Shown in pieces: positions 16,227 through 24,456 of a stretch of 31,588 bases of DNA; the stretch's first letter is position 1, and each line of letters begins with the position of its first letter. This stretch comes from an uncultured Arsenicibacter sp. (GTDB lineage Bacteria > Bacteroidota > Bacteroidia > Cytophagales > Spirosomataceae): NCBI RefSeq assembly GCF_945952095.1, contig NZ_CAMFHL010000063.1:1-31588 (forward strand), given 5' to 3'. The notes under the pieces are model-generated. The model was not told where the DNA came from. It saw only the letters and a list, made by a program, of their open reading frames with translations, and searched no databases. A program made the translations under genes and the position numbers.

Positions 16227-19200
16227 TTAATTAAGCGGCTGGCTGATCGAAACAGGATCCCCTGAAGGGGTAATGCCCTGAATCGTAATGCGGGTCCGTG
16301 CCGGAAGTTTTGGTACCGGCAACAGGGCTTCAAACCGGCCCTGTCTGTCGGTAACTGCCGCCGGAAACCAGCCGATAACATCCAGCAGGGCAGGTGGTAC
16401 GGGTGTGCGCCCCGCCGGAAAGCGGGTCGTGAAAAAATCACGGTGTACGGTATAGCCCGGTAGTTTATAAAATGCCGTGCTGCCCGCATTACCCGTTGTT
16501 CCGGCGCCCTGCCGTGTGTAAAAGGCAATGATGCCGTTATTGCCCCGGACACCATAAATGCTGGCGGTAGCGCTTTTCAGAATCTCAATCCGTTCAATGT
16601 CAGTCGCCTGGAACAGGAGGAGCTGCCGCCCGTCGTCGTCCTGAACCGGATATCCGTCAACGAGGAATAACGGATTGGAAAACGTATTACTGACGACTTG
16701 CCGGGCCGTATACGGATTGGCTTCCGGCGAGCGCGGTGTGACATTGAGGCTGGTAATGCCTGCGGTAGGGCCGGTACCGTAGATGCGGACGTTATAGGCG
16801 ATGCTGCCTTTGTTATCGACCTCGGTAACGCTGATGCCCGACAGGTTGCGGAGCAGCGTATACAAGCTCGTCTGACCGGCGCGTTTCTGGTCGGTAACGA
16901 TAATGGTCTGATCAACACGGTCATGCATACTCCGCCGCCGGATGCTTTCGGGACGTTCATCGGTGACCGGTGCTTTTACCACGACCTCTTTTAGGAGTTT
17001 GGCCCCTGCCTGCCGGTATTGCGCAGGATCCGCTGCCTGCCGCTCACGGCCCCCGGTGAGCACGGCCGCCAGCGCGGCCGGTGCTGAATCAGCCGGAGAA
17101 AGCATAGGCTGCGTCACAAATGTACCTGCACTGTTGTCAAAAACGACCTTTGCCTTAATCTCCCGTTTGGTCGCATCCGAAAGCTGAACCCGCAGCTGCG
17201 TCGAATCGGTGAGTACTAATCCGTCTATGGCAAACCGGCCATCGGTGCCGGTAGTGGTTTGCTTTACCTGCCATCGCTGGCCGCCCATTACGGTCAGCAC
17301 CATGTTCAGCCCGTTCAGGGGTTCATTCTGTAGATTAACGACCTGACCCCGCAAGGTTATGTCGGCGGTTTCCGAAGCCTTTGCGGCTATGCGGTCAACC
17401 GGCTGCGTGCGGATCGACCGCCAGCCTTGCGTCAGCAGCACCTGATCAAGGGCCTGCCGGGTTTGGCGGGAACGATTCCGGAAATATACCCGTGGCTGTT
17501 CGACCACACCCGCTAATTCGCCGGTCAGCAGCAGGTGAACGGGTATGTCAGCGGCAACCGTATCGGCCGGTACCTGCGCATCGCTCGTAACGGCAACCGA
17601 CAGCAGGGCCTGTACCGGTACGGGTGTGCCATCGCTCAGCCGGAGGGTAATGGTGGTCTGGTTGGCCGCGGGAGCCGATGACAGGTCGAAATCCGCCCGA
17701 ATCGCCGGCCGCCGCTCGGGGATAAAAACGATTCGCTCGGCCTGCGGACGGCCCAGTGAATCGTATAGTGTCAGTTGGGCGACACCCGCCGGAAAGTTAG
17801 CGGTATTGAGGGTCACGTCTGCCGGTTTGCCGGATAAACCCAGTACCAATGCGTCGATCACCCGTCCGCGACTCTGGGCAATCAAATAGGCAGTCCGGTA
17901 CTGATACGCTGCTGAAGCCATTATCCGCACCAGCACCTGACCGGAGTCTGCTGCCAGACTGGTCCGTAGCGTCAGGCCTTCGGGCAAGGATGCAGGTAAG
18001 GTAACCTGCTTGTTTTGGGGCGTTACTATGTGGGCCGTAAGCCGTTGGGCAGGAGCCGGAGCAGCGGGTAGTTCGACCTGGCCGAACCCCAGTGCATTGG
18101 TCTGAAAACGGGTAAGCTCCTGACCGGCCGCATCCAGGATGCGCCCCAGCACCGGTTGCCCCTTACCGACAGCATTGAGGGCACGGATGCCAAACCGGAC
18201 GGGTAATCCGGCTACCATATTGCCGCCTTCGGGCAGCAGCTGAATGTCGGGATCACCGTTAAGCACCGGAGCGGCCGGCGTCGGCGTAGCTGGTTGCGCA
18301 GCTGATTGCAGGACCGGGATCGTGCGCTCGAAGGGCGGGCGGTTCGCCAACCGGTCTGCGTCGGTGTACGCACGGAGCTGATACATCCCGTCCGTGAGGG
18401 AGTCCGGTAAATAGACCGATGTTTCTCCCCGGCCAACATGGATGGCAACCCATTGCTGACTGACCAGCCGCCGGTCCGGCGACCAGAGTTCAAGCCGTAC
18501 TGCCGGACCGGTGTCGCTGGTATCGGGCTGGTGCGTCCGGCGTTGCAGGGCATAGATGCTGCACCAGATCCGGTCGCCGGTCAGGTATACCGGTTTGTCG
18601 ATGTGAACAAACAGCGCTTTACTGTCGGGCTGGTTACGCCACACCTGCCGGAGCGAGTCGAGCCGCTTATCGGCGGGGCGAATCAGCGGCGCTGCCGGGC
18701 CGGATTGACCGGCCTGAGCCGTAACCGGTTTGGGTTGCGGGTCGCCCTTAACGGGCGTTTCCGGTGTCCAGTCATCGGGTAAGGCACTGGCCAGCCGGTC
18801 GTTACTCAGGTAGCCCCGGGCCTCAAAGCCATTTGGTTTCACAATCAGTCCGCTTGTACTGATGTCGATGGAACGTTGCGGAAAAACCAGCTGAGAGTAC
18901 GCATACTGTGCATCACGGTAGGGAGAAAAACGGGACGAGACCGGCGTATAGAATACAACCAGCGGCAGGTAGCTTGTCAGCACCCGTTCATTGGGTACCT
19001 GCCCGGCGGTCAGGGCGGCCTGTGCGTCAAACGGTTTCAGGTGATTGCCCAGTTCGCTGCTCAGCATTGGCACGGAGTGTTTGGCGATGGGGGTTGTAAC
19101 GTCTTCGCGGTAGACCAGAAATTTTTCGTCTTCCAGCCGGTTTTGCAGCAGGGCGGTCATAAAATGCCGTAGTGATCCGCGGTAGGCCTGCAACCGGTTA

Positions 19201-19862
19201 CGCTGCCACTGGCGGTTCTGTTTCTCAGATGTTGGCGTAAGTTCGGCAAAGAGCGTATGTCCGGCGTAGAATGTTCCCTTGCCCGGCTCGAACCGGAAGC
19301 CAACGAGCTGGTAGGTAATCTGATACCCCAGTGACAGGTTTTCGAATCGCAGCGGTTCGGCCGCCTGGGCCGTTAATACGCCCGCTGTTTCGGTAAAGCT
19401 CAGGACTTCGGCGTTCAGCAGGCGGCAGTCGCCGGCAAAGGGTGATTGGCCCAGCAGCTCTTTCTCGACGGTGCGGGCGTTCTGTAGCCATGCCTTATCC
19501 CGTTTGGCAACCACCACCAGTTCCTGCAGCACGGTAATCCGGAGTGCGACATCGACGGGTTTTCCGGTTGGGCGCAGGCGTTGCCGGAAGGGCTCGTAAC
19601 CCGTAAAAGAGACCACCAGTTCAACGGTGTTCTGCGGCACGTTTGTCAGTACGTAATTGCCTTTTTCGTCGGTAGTGGTTCCCCTTGTCGTGCCGCTGAT
19701 GTACACGTTGGCGGCCGGAATGGGCTGATGCGTTTCGGCATCGGTCACGGTTCCGCGGAGGGTTGTTGCCGTTTCCTGCGCACAGGCAGCCTGACTGATC
19801 ACGAGCCAGCCGATCAAATACAGGACACAACACAGGAATGGGGCAGTTAGTCGGGTCAGCAT
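16227..19862 (-). CDS. macroglobulin-domain / TonB-plug surface protein without a beta-barrel
   Basis: A protein of about 1211 residues. The ATG at 19862 begins a clear signal peptide ending ISQAACAQ; ATG 19889 and GTG 19898 are alternatives. In order: a carboxypeptidase-regulatory-like domain (about 33-122, LRGTVTDAETHQPIPAANVY); an unassigned region; an MG2-like macroglobulin domain (about 421-516, VHIDKPVYLTGDRIWCSIY); further beta-sandwich segments; a second regulatory-like domain (about 837-904); and a TonB receptor plug (about 957-1114) with FLVDGYPVQ, IERIEILKSATASIYGVRGNNGII. After the plug only about 95 residues remain, so the 22-strand outer-membrane barrel of a true receptor is absent. 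Similar barrel-less proteins are known in Bacteroidota genomes, but I know of no settled function. It could be a surface binding protein or a partner of another channel. Confidence 0.88.
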   Translation of the reverse strand: MLTRLTAPFLCCVLYLIGWLVISQAACAQETATTLRGTVTDAETHQPIPAANVYISGTTRGTTTDEKGNYVLTNVPQNTVELVVSFTGYEPFRQRLRPTGKPVDVALRITVLQELVVVAKRDKAWLQNARTVEKELLGQSPFAGDCRLLNAEVLSFTETAGVLTAQAAEPLRFENLSLGYQITYQLVGFRFEPGKGTFYAGHTLFAELTPTSEKQNRQWQRNRLQAYRGSLRHFMTALLQNRLEDEKFLVYREDVTTPIAKHSVPMLSSELGNHLKPFDAQAALTAGQVPNERVLTSYLPLVVFYTPVSSRFSPYRDAQYAYSQLVFPQRSIDISTSGLIVKPNGFEARGYLSNDRLASALPDDWTPETPVKGDPQPKPVTAQAGQSGPAAPLIRPADKRLDSLRQVWRNQPDSKALFVHIDKPVYLTGDRIWCSIYALQRRTHQPDTSDTGPAVRLELWSPDRRLVSQQWVAIHVGRGETSVYLPDSLTDGMYQLRAYTDADRLANRPPFERTIPVLQSAAQPATPTPAAPVLNGDPDIQLLPEGGNMVAGLPVRFGIRALNAVGKGQPVLGRILDAAGQELTRFQTNALGFGQVELPAAPAPAQRLTAHIVTPQNKQVTLPASLPEGLTLRTSLAADSGQVLVRIMASAAYQYRTAYLIAQSRGRVIDALVLGLSGKPADVTLNTANFPAGVAQLTLYDSLGRPQAERIVFIPERRPAIRADFDLSSAPAANQTTITLRLSDGTPVPVQALLSVAVTSDAQVPADTVAADIPVHLLLTGELAGVVEQPRVYFRNRSRQTRQALDQVLLTQGWRSIRTQPVDRIAAKASETADITLRGQVVNLQNEPLNGLNMVLTVMGGQRWQVKQTTTGTDGRFAIDGLVLTDSTQLRVQLSDATKREIKAKVVFDNSAGTFVTQPMLSPADSAPAALAAVLTGGRERQAADPAQYRQAGAKLLKEVVVKAPVTDERPESIRRRSMHDRVDQTIIVTDQKRAGQTSLYTLLRNLSGISVTEVDNKGSIAYNVRIYGTGPTAGITSLNVTPRSPEANPYTARQVVSNTFSNPLFLVDGYPVQDDDGRQLLLFQATDIERIEILKSATASIYGVRGNNGIIAFYTRQGAGTTGNAGSTAFYKLPGYTVHRDFFTTRFPAGRTPVPPALLDVIGWFPAAVTDRQGRFEALLPVPKLPARTRITIQGITPSGDPVSISQPLN

Positions 19863-19949
19863 AGCCAGGTTAAGGAAGAAAAACTGCATAAAAGGCACCG
19901 GACAGCAACCGGATTAGGTGTTATTATACAATTTTTTGTAGGTTCGTTA

Positions 19950-19957
19950 CAAATATA
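19950..19957 (-). promoter_or_regulatory. putative -7 box of the TonB-plug protein promoter
   Basis: Minus-strand TATATTTG is an exact TAnnTTTG match. Initiation near 19943 would give a leader of about 55-80 nt, depending on which ATG is used. A TTG lies too far upstream (31-base gap) to be a standard -33 element. Confidence 0.5.
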
Positions 19958-20004
19958 ATAGTCTGTCGGACTGTATATGTGTAACACTCAATGGAAAAAC
20001 ACTT

Positions 20005-20688
20005 ATGAAGTGGTCATTCGTCATACAACAAAAACTGAAAGCGGCTTTGCTGTTAAGCGGCATCATGGCCATCATTACGCTGAATACCTTTATCTCCCGG
20101 AAGAACATCCGCAGCATCAACCAATCGTTTTCGTCCATTTACGCTGACCGGCTGATGCCGGCCATTGATATGGTATACCTGACGGAGAGCCTGTTTACTA
20201 AACGCATTGCGCTGCAAAAACAGATGATTCTGGGCCGGTCGCCGGATGAAGCCTTTTTTGTGAGCCAGCAACGGATACATCAGGGCCGTATTGATTCCCT
20301 GCTGACAGCCTACGAAAAGACGTTTCTAGTTGACGGCGAAACCAGAGGCCTGCAACTCTTTAAGCAGCAGCTGGCCCGCTACAACGGACAGGAGCGCGAC
20401 CTGCTGACGCTGTACCGGAAAGACAAAGCGCAGGCACTCGATGAACTGGTAAAAGGCAGGAGCGCGCAGACATTTCAGGCCTTAATGGGGGAAGTCCATG
20501 AACTGACCGCCATTCAATCGGCAGAAGGCCGGGCGCTGATGATGGAATCGAAAAGTGAGTCGTCGGTATTTAATCTGGTATCCATGATTCAGATAGTCAG
20601 TGCGATTGTGGTCGGCTTGCTGATTCTGGGGCTGATCCATCAGTCAAAGCTGATCAACAAGGATTCGCAGCCTTTTCACCTGAACTGA
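20005..20688 (+). CDS. four-helix-bundle (4HB_MCP-type) sensor protein lacking an output domain
   Basis: A 227-residue membrane protein shaped like the sensory part of a methyl-accepting chemotaxis protein. A first membrane helix (about 11-28, ALLLSGIMAIITLNTFI), a long helical periplasmic region of about 155 residues with the IYADRLMPAIDMVYL start typical of four-helix-bundle ligand domains, then a second membrane helix (about 189-210, LVSMIQIVSAIVVGLLILGLI) and only about 15 cytosolic residues. There is no HAMP, signalling, kinase or cyclase domain. Stand-alone versions are common in Cytophagales. It may dimerise with another sensor. A downstream frameshift is unlikely, since a separate metallopeptidase gene follows after 109 bases. 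Confidence 0.82.
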   Translation: MKWSFVIQQKLKAALLLSGIMAIITLNTFISRKNIRSINQSFSSIYADRLMPAIDMVYLTESLFTKRIALQKQMILGRSPDEAFFVSQQRIHQGRIDSLLTAYEKTFLVDGETRGLQLFKQQLARYNGQERDLLTLYRKDKAQALDELVKGRSAQTFQALMGEVHELTAIQSAEGRALMMESKSESSVFNLVSMIQIVSAIVVGLLILGLIHQSKLINKDSQPFHLN

Positions 20689-20759
20689 CATTCGCTCAAT
20701 AATCCTAACAATGATCAGATAAAGTGGTTTGCAGGTTAGCAAGAAATCAGGTTTCCTCC

Positions 20760-20767
20760 TTACTTTG
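20760..20767 (+). promoter_or_regulatory. possible -7 box of the metallopeptidase promoter
   Basis: TTACTTTG, one base off the TAnnTTTG element, lies 30 bases before the chosen ATG at 20798. A TTTG at 20728-20731 is too distant (28-base spacer) for a regular -33 element. Confidence 0.25.
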
Positions 20768-20797
20768 GGGACTATTTTAACCAAAACAACAGAAATC

Positions 20798-21658
20798 ATG
20801 CGTTGGATAGGAAGACGTGAAAGTGATAATGTAGAGGATCGCCGGGGCGGCGGGGGCGGCACCGGCATGGTGGTTGGCGGGGGCATAGGTACCCTGGTCA
20901 TTGCCCTGATCGTAATGTTGCTGGGCGGTGACCCGTCCGAAGTATTCAATCAGTCGGGGTCCGACCAGGTGGCTACCGAAGCACCGGCGGGGCCGCAGGC
21001 AGACGATGAAGCCGCTAAGTTTGTCAAGGTTGTTCTGGCCGATACCGAAGACGTCTGGACGAAACTGCTGGCGGAGCAGAACCAGCAATACCCTAAACCG
21101 ACGATGGTGCTTTTCCGTGGAAGAACCCAGTCGGGCTGCGGAACAGCTACGGCCGCTTCGGGGCCGTTTTACTGCCCTGCGGACGAAAAATTATACATCG
21201 ACCTTTCGTTTTACGATGAACTGTCGTCGCGCTTCAATGCACCCGGCGATTTTGCCATGGCCTATGTTGTTGCTCATGAAGTCGGCCACCACCTGCAGCA
21301 CCAGTGGGGGATACTCGACAAAGTGAATAATGCCCGCGGACGGATAAGCGAGGCAGAATACAATAAACTCTCGGTACGTCTGGAGTTACAGGCTGATTTC
21401 CTGGCTGGTGTCTGGGCGCACTATGCGCAGAAAACGCTGAAAGTAGTGGAAGACGGAGACATTGAAGAAGCCATGCGGGCGGCCAATGCCATCGGTGACG
21501 ACCGGCTGCAGAAAGAGTCGCAGGGCTATGTGGTGCCCGATGCGTTTACCCACGGTACGTCAGCTCAGCGGGTTTACTGGTTTAAAAAGGGTTTCCAGAC
21601 CGGTGACCTGAATCAGGGCGATACCTTCAACAGCCGCGAAGACCGGAATCTGCAATAA
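20798..21658 (+). CDS. membrane-anchored neutral zinc metallopeptidase (YpfJ/KPN_02809 family)
   Basis: A 286-residue protein of the predicted zinc metallopeptidase family that includes E. coli YpfJ. ATG 20798 gives the family's conserved start, MRWIGRRESDNVEDRRG; the frame is open to 20729 but the extra residues are not family-like. A Gly-rich stretch leads into one membrane helix (about 24-42). The extracytoplasmic domain contains GCG and YCPAD (Cys114, Cys126), then the zincin motif H160-E161-V-G-H164-H, with a downstream Glu in RLELQADFLAGVWAHYA as a probable third ligand. The C-terminus (HGTSAQRVYWFKKGFQTGD) is typical of the family. The substrate is unknown. Confidence 0.93.
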   Translation: MRWIGRRESDNVEDRRGGGGGTGMVVGGGIGTLVIALIVMLLGGDPSEVFNQSGSDQVATEAPAGPQADDEAAKFVKVVLADTEDVWTKLLAEQNQQYPKPTMVLFRGRTQSGCGTATAASGPFYCPADEKLYIDLSFYDELSSRFNAPGDFAMAYVVAHEVGHHLQHQWGILDKVNNARGRISEAEYNKLSVRLELQADFLAGVWAHYAQKTLKVVEDGDIEEAMRAANAIGDDRLQKESQGYVVPDAFTHGTSAQRVYWFKKGFQTGDLNQGDTFNSREDRNLQ

Positions 21659-21668
21659 ACCGGAATAG

Positions 21669-21742
21669 TTTGTCATCCCGACGGAGGAGGGATCTCTGGG
21701 CATTGAACGCTAAGAGATCCCTCCTGCGGTCGGGATGACAAA
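21669..21742. repeat. long inverted repeat acting as shared terminator; REP-like element
   Basis: TTTGTCATCCCGAC at 21669-21682 and AGGAGGGATCTCT at 21685-21697 pair with AGAGATCCCTCCT (21713-21725) and GTCGGGATGACAAA (21729-21742), leaving a 2/3-base internal loop and a 15-base loop. The element fills the gap between two convergent genes and is followed by A/T runs, so it probably ends transcripts from both sides. The 'GTCATCCCGAC...GGAGGGATCTCT' sequence resembles a dispersed intergenic palindrome that I recall from other Bacteroidota and environmental genomes. Confidence 0.8.
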
Positions 21743-21747
21743 AAATA

Positions 21748-24456
21748 TCAATTCTGCTGCTGGCGGTAGTGTTCGGCGCGCTGTTGGGCCGGATCATCCA
21801 TTTTTGTCTCACCGGCCTGTGGTCCCGTCTGAATCTTCGACCAGTCAAAGGGTTTGCCGTATGGATTCATTGCCTTTTGCGGGTCAAAAATACGCTTGTC
21901 GGGCAGCACAACCGTATACGGCGTAACGTCCGGCTTGTCGGTAAAAAAGTCCTGAAGCAGCGACGCCGTCTGGTCATACTGGTTGACGTACGGAACGCCC
22001 AGCGTGTTATAAATCACCTTCAGAATAGACCCGAAGTTGCCATGCGTGTGGGAGACATATCCCCGCTTCACGTAAGGCCCCGCCATCATCAGCACCGACC
22101 GGTGCCCGTCGATATGGTCAACACCCCCCTGCGGATCGTCTTCGGTAATAATCACCAGCATATCTTTCCAATATGGTGTCCGCGACAGGAAATGCAGAAT
22201 GCGGCCTACTGCCAGATCATTATCGGCCATGTACGAATGCGTAAACGGATAACCAGCATCGGGTCTCGGGCGTGAGCCGTGGTCGTTGGGCACCTGCATG
22301 GTGATGAGCTGCGGCATTTTCTCCTTGCCTTTCAGCCACTTTTCCGTAAACTCCTGCTCAAACTGCTCCATGCGGTACTGGTCCGGAATGCTGGTATTAT
22401 AGCCGGCATAGTTCCGCGACGTATGCCGGAATGCGGCACCCGGCATCGGAAAAACAACGGGCTGGGCCGTACCGAAAGGCAGTGTATTGGCGTCTTCGTG
22501 TGCTCCGTTGTATTCATTGGCCTCGCCGAAGTTATAAAAGGAAATCTTTGCCCGTTCGAGGGCTTCCCACAGTCCGCCGGTTTCGTTATAGTCCTCAGGA
22601 TCAATGGCCCCTGTGGTGCGCGGAAACCGTCGGCCCGGCGCTTTGGAGAAGGCATCGAATGTCGCAGACGTTGACGAATTTGCCTCCACCCACTCATTCG
22701 GAATGGTGCCCATCATCCAGTGGTGGCCATGAATGCTGGCGTCTGAGTCGCAGTAGAAGTTGTCGGAAAACGCAAACTGCGTCGCCACCCGCTGGTGATT
22801 CGGCATGACCGCCACGCTAAACAGCGAGTCGGCCTGATTTTTACCTTTAATCGTCACATTCACACCATATCGCGCCAGTGTTGAGTCCCCGCGTCCTGTT
22901 TTAAGCTGCCCGAGTACTTCGTCATACGTGCGGTTTTCTTTGGTGATGTACACAATGTGTTTAATCGGCGACTGCCGGATTTCAGGCAACGGCGGTAACG
23001 GATTTGTTTTGTCGTCGATAACCGGAACCACGTCAAATGTATTTGCCAGAACCTGTTTTGTATAAGCCGCAAGCGCGTCCGGACCCGGTACCGGGATGGC
23101 CTGAAACGTACCCAGCTGAATGTCGCCGACATAAGTGCCCTGCGGTGGCCGGACAAAGGATTTACCTCCGTTTGGCCCTGCCCCGTAACCACGGGCCGAG
23201 ACCACATATACCATTCCGTTATCGGCCGACAGGGCGAGTTTGGTTGGGCCCCAGCCGGTCGGAATCAGCCCCTTTACTTTCTTAGACGGCACATCCACGA
23301 CCGCTACGGCGTTGAAGGCCAGCAGGGCGACATACAGTGTTTTTTCGTCGTTGCTCAGGGCCAGCCCAAACGGCATCAGGCCTCTGAAGCGGTCGATACG
23401 CCGGTCCGCTTTCAGCGGAATTGTCCCGACGATTTTATGTTTTACGTAGTCAATAACCGAAATGTTATCGTTGGTCGCATTCGACACATAGGCGTAGCGC
23501 TGCCCGACGGCGATGGAATTGGGACTGCTGCCGCCCACTACCTCGGCTTCTTCAATCATCTCGCCGATCTGAACGCCCGTTTTATGTCTGGCCACTACCT
23601 TGTTGGTTTGCAGGTCGATGGTCCAGACGCTCATGGCCTCATCGTCAAGCGGGTCGCCGAGTCCGGGGATTTTCCGGCCTTCGATTTCGACCCCTTCCCG
23701 CGATTCTTTGGTATGTACCCCATAGGCCGGAAAGCGGAGCATCATGCTGTCCTTGTTCGTTGGTGTCACACCCGGCACGAGCGGGTACTCATACAGGCCC
23801 ACGTTCGCCACAAAGGCCAGTTTTTTGTCCGGACTCAGCGACAGGCCAAACGGTTGCCGGCCTACCGGGATAGATGCTGTAACGGTTTTAGTGGCCAGGT
23901 CGATGCGGACCATCCGGAAGTTGGCGCGGTCGAGGGCCAGTAATTCGCGGCCGTTCAGGAGCAGGTCAGACGTAAAGCTTTCGCCGAAGCCCTGCCCGTC
24001 GAGACTGATGCTGTCGATCGCCGTTTTTCGGTTCACGTCAAACACGATAATCCGGCCTTTATCGCCGTTGCTGAGGTAGGCAAGCCGGCTGTCGGCCGAA
24101 AAGGCAACACCCAGAAACGAGCCGCCGCGAACCGGAGAGCTGTTGGCCGGCTGGCCATAGTCAGGCACCCGCGTCGGTTTGAGTGATGGCAGGTCAACCA
24201 CGGTAACAATACCGTCATGCAGGGTCAGGGCGGTGCGGCCGTCGGGGGCGATGGCCAGACCGAAGGGGTCGTTAGTGATGCGTATAACGTTTCCGGCAGG
24301 GGTGACCAGTCGCCCGCTCGGTAAAACGGCGCTGCGCCCGTTGGTGTCGATCTGACAGAACTGCGTGCGCCCCGGCACCTGTAGGGTCTGGTAGGTTTTC
24401 TGGGCTATGGCCGGTGTTACGCCGCAAAGTGCCATTGCCCACAGAAATCGTTTCAT
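21748..24456 (-). CDS. exported YVTN beta-propeller / phosphoesterase fusion protein
   Basis: A 902-residue protein with signal peptide MKRFLWAMALCGVTPAIAQ. Residues about 20-480 form a YVTN-type beta-propeller with repeats such as LSPDKKLAFVANVGL, VGQRYAYVSNATNDNISVIDY and LSNDEKTLYVALLAFNAVAVVDV. The C-terminal half (about 490-860) is a phosphoesterase of the phospholipase C/acid phosphatase type within the alkaline phosphatase superfamily. It starts with HIVYITKENRTYDEV (about 500-515) and carries FSDNFYCDSD, SIHGHHWMMG and the metal-binding EDDPQGGVDHIDGHRS (about 770-785), then SHTHGNFGSI. It should cleave phosphate mono- or diesters in the periplasm or outside. Its ATG overlaps the stop of the upstream HD gene (ATGA), which indicates translational coupling. 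Confidence 0.93.
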   Translation of the reverse strand: MKRFLWAMALCGVTPAIAQKTYQTLQVPGRTQFCQIDTNGRSAVLPSGRLVTPAGNVIRITNDPFGLAIAPDGRTALTLHDGIVTVVDLPSLKPTRVPDYGQPANSSPVRGGSFLGVAFSADSRLAYLSNGDKGRIIVFDVNRKTAIDSISLDGQGFGESFTSDLLLNGRELLALDRANFRMVRIDLATKTVTASIPVGRQPFGLSLSPDKKLAFVANVGLYEYPLVPGVTPTNKDSMMLRFPAYGVHTKESREGVEIEGRKIPGLGDPLDDEAMSVWTIDLQTNKVVARHKTGVQIGEMIEEAEVVGGSSPNSIAVGQRYAYVSNATNDNISVIDYVKHKIVGTIPLKADRRIDRFRGLMPFGLALSNDEKTLYVALLAFNAVAVVDVPSKKVKGLIPTGWGPTKLALSADNGMVYVVSARGYGAGPNGGKSFVRPPQGTYVGDIQLGTFQAIPVPGPDALAAYTKQVLANTFDVVPVIDDKTNPLPPLPEIRQSPIKHIVYITKENRTYDEVLGQLKTGRGDSTLARYGVNVTIKGKNQADSLFSVAVMPNHQRVATQFAFSDNFYCDSDASIHGHHWMMGTIPNEWVEANSSTSATFDAFSKAPGRRFPRTTGAIDPEDYNETGGLWEALERAKISFYNFGEANEYNGAHEDANTLPFGTAQPVVFPMPGAAFRHTSRNYAGYNTSIPDQYRMEQFEQEFTEKWLKGKEKMPQLITMQVPNDHGSRPRPDAGYPFTHSYMADNDLAVGRILHFLSRTPYWKDMLVIITEDDPQGGVDHIDGHRSVLMMAGPYVKRGYVSHTHGNFGSILKVIYNTLGVPYVNQYDQTASLLQDFFTDKPDVTPYTVVLPDKRIFDPQKAMNPYGKPFDWSKIQTGPQAGETKMDDPAQQRAEHYRQQQN

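Noticed and set aside
15258..16265. 335-codon plus-strand frame antisense to the Gfo/Idh/MocA gene
   Set aside because: The minus-strand frame has a Tat signal, Rossmann motif and EKP motif. The plus-strand product matches no family and is a GC-bias shadow.
19862..19957. Riboswitch or long structured leader before the TonB-plug gene (for example cobalamin type)
   Set aside because: The leader is at most about 80 nt and shows no conserved riboswitch elements.
22279..22674. Long plus-strand frames within the phosphoesterase gene (also 21769-22275 and 23437-23943)
   Set aside because: The opposite strand encodes conserved phosphoesterase and propeller motifs throughout, so these are shadows.
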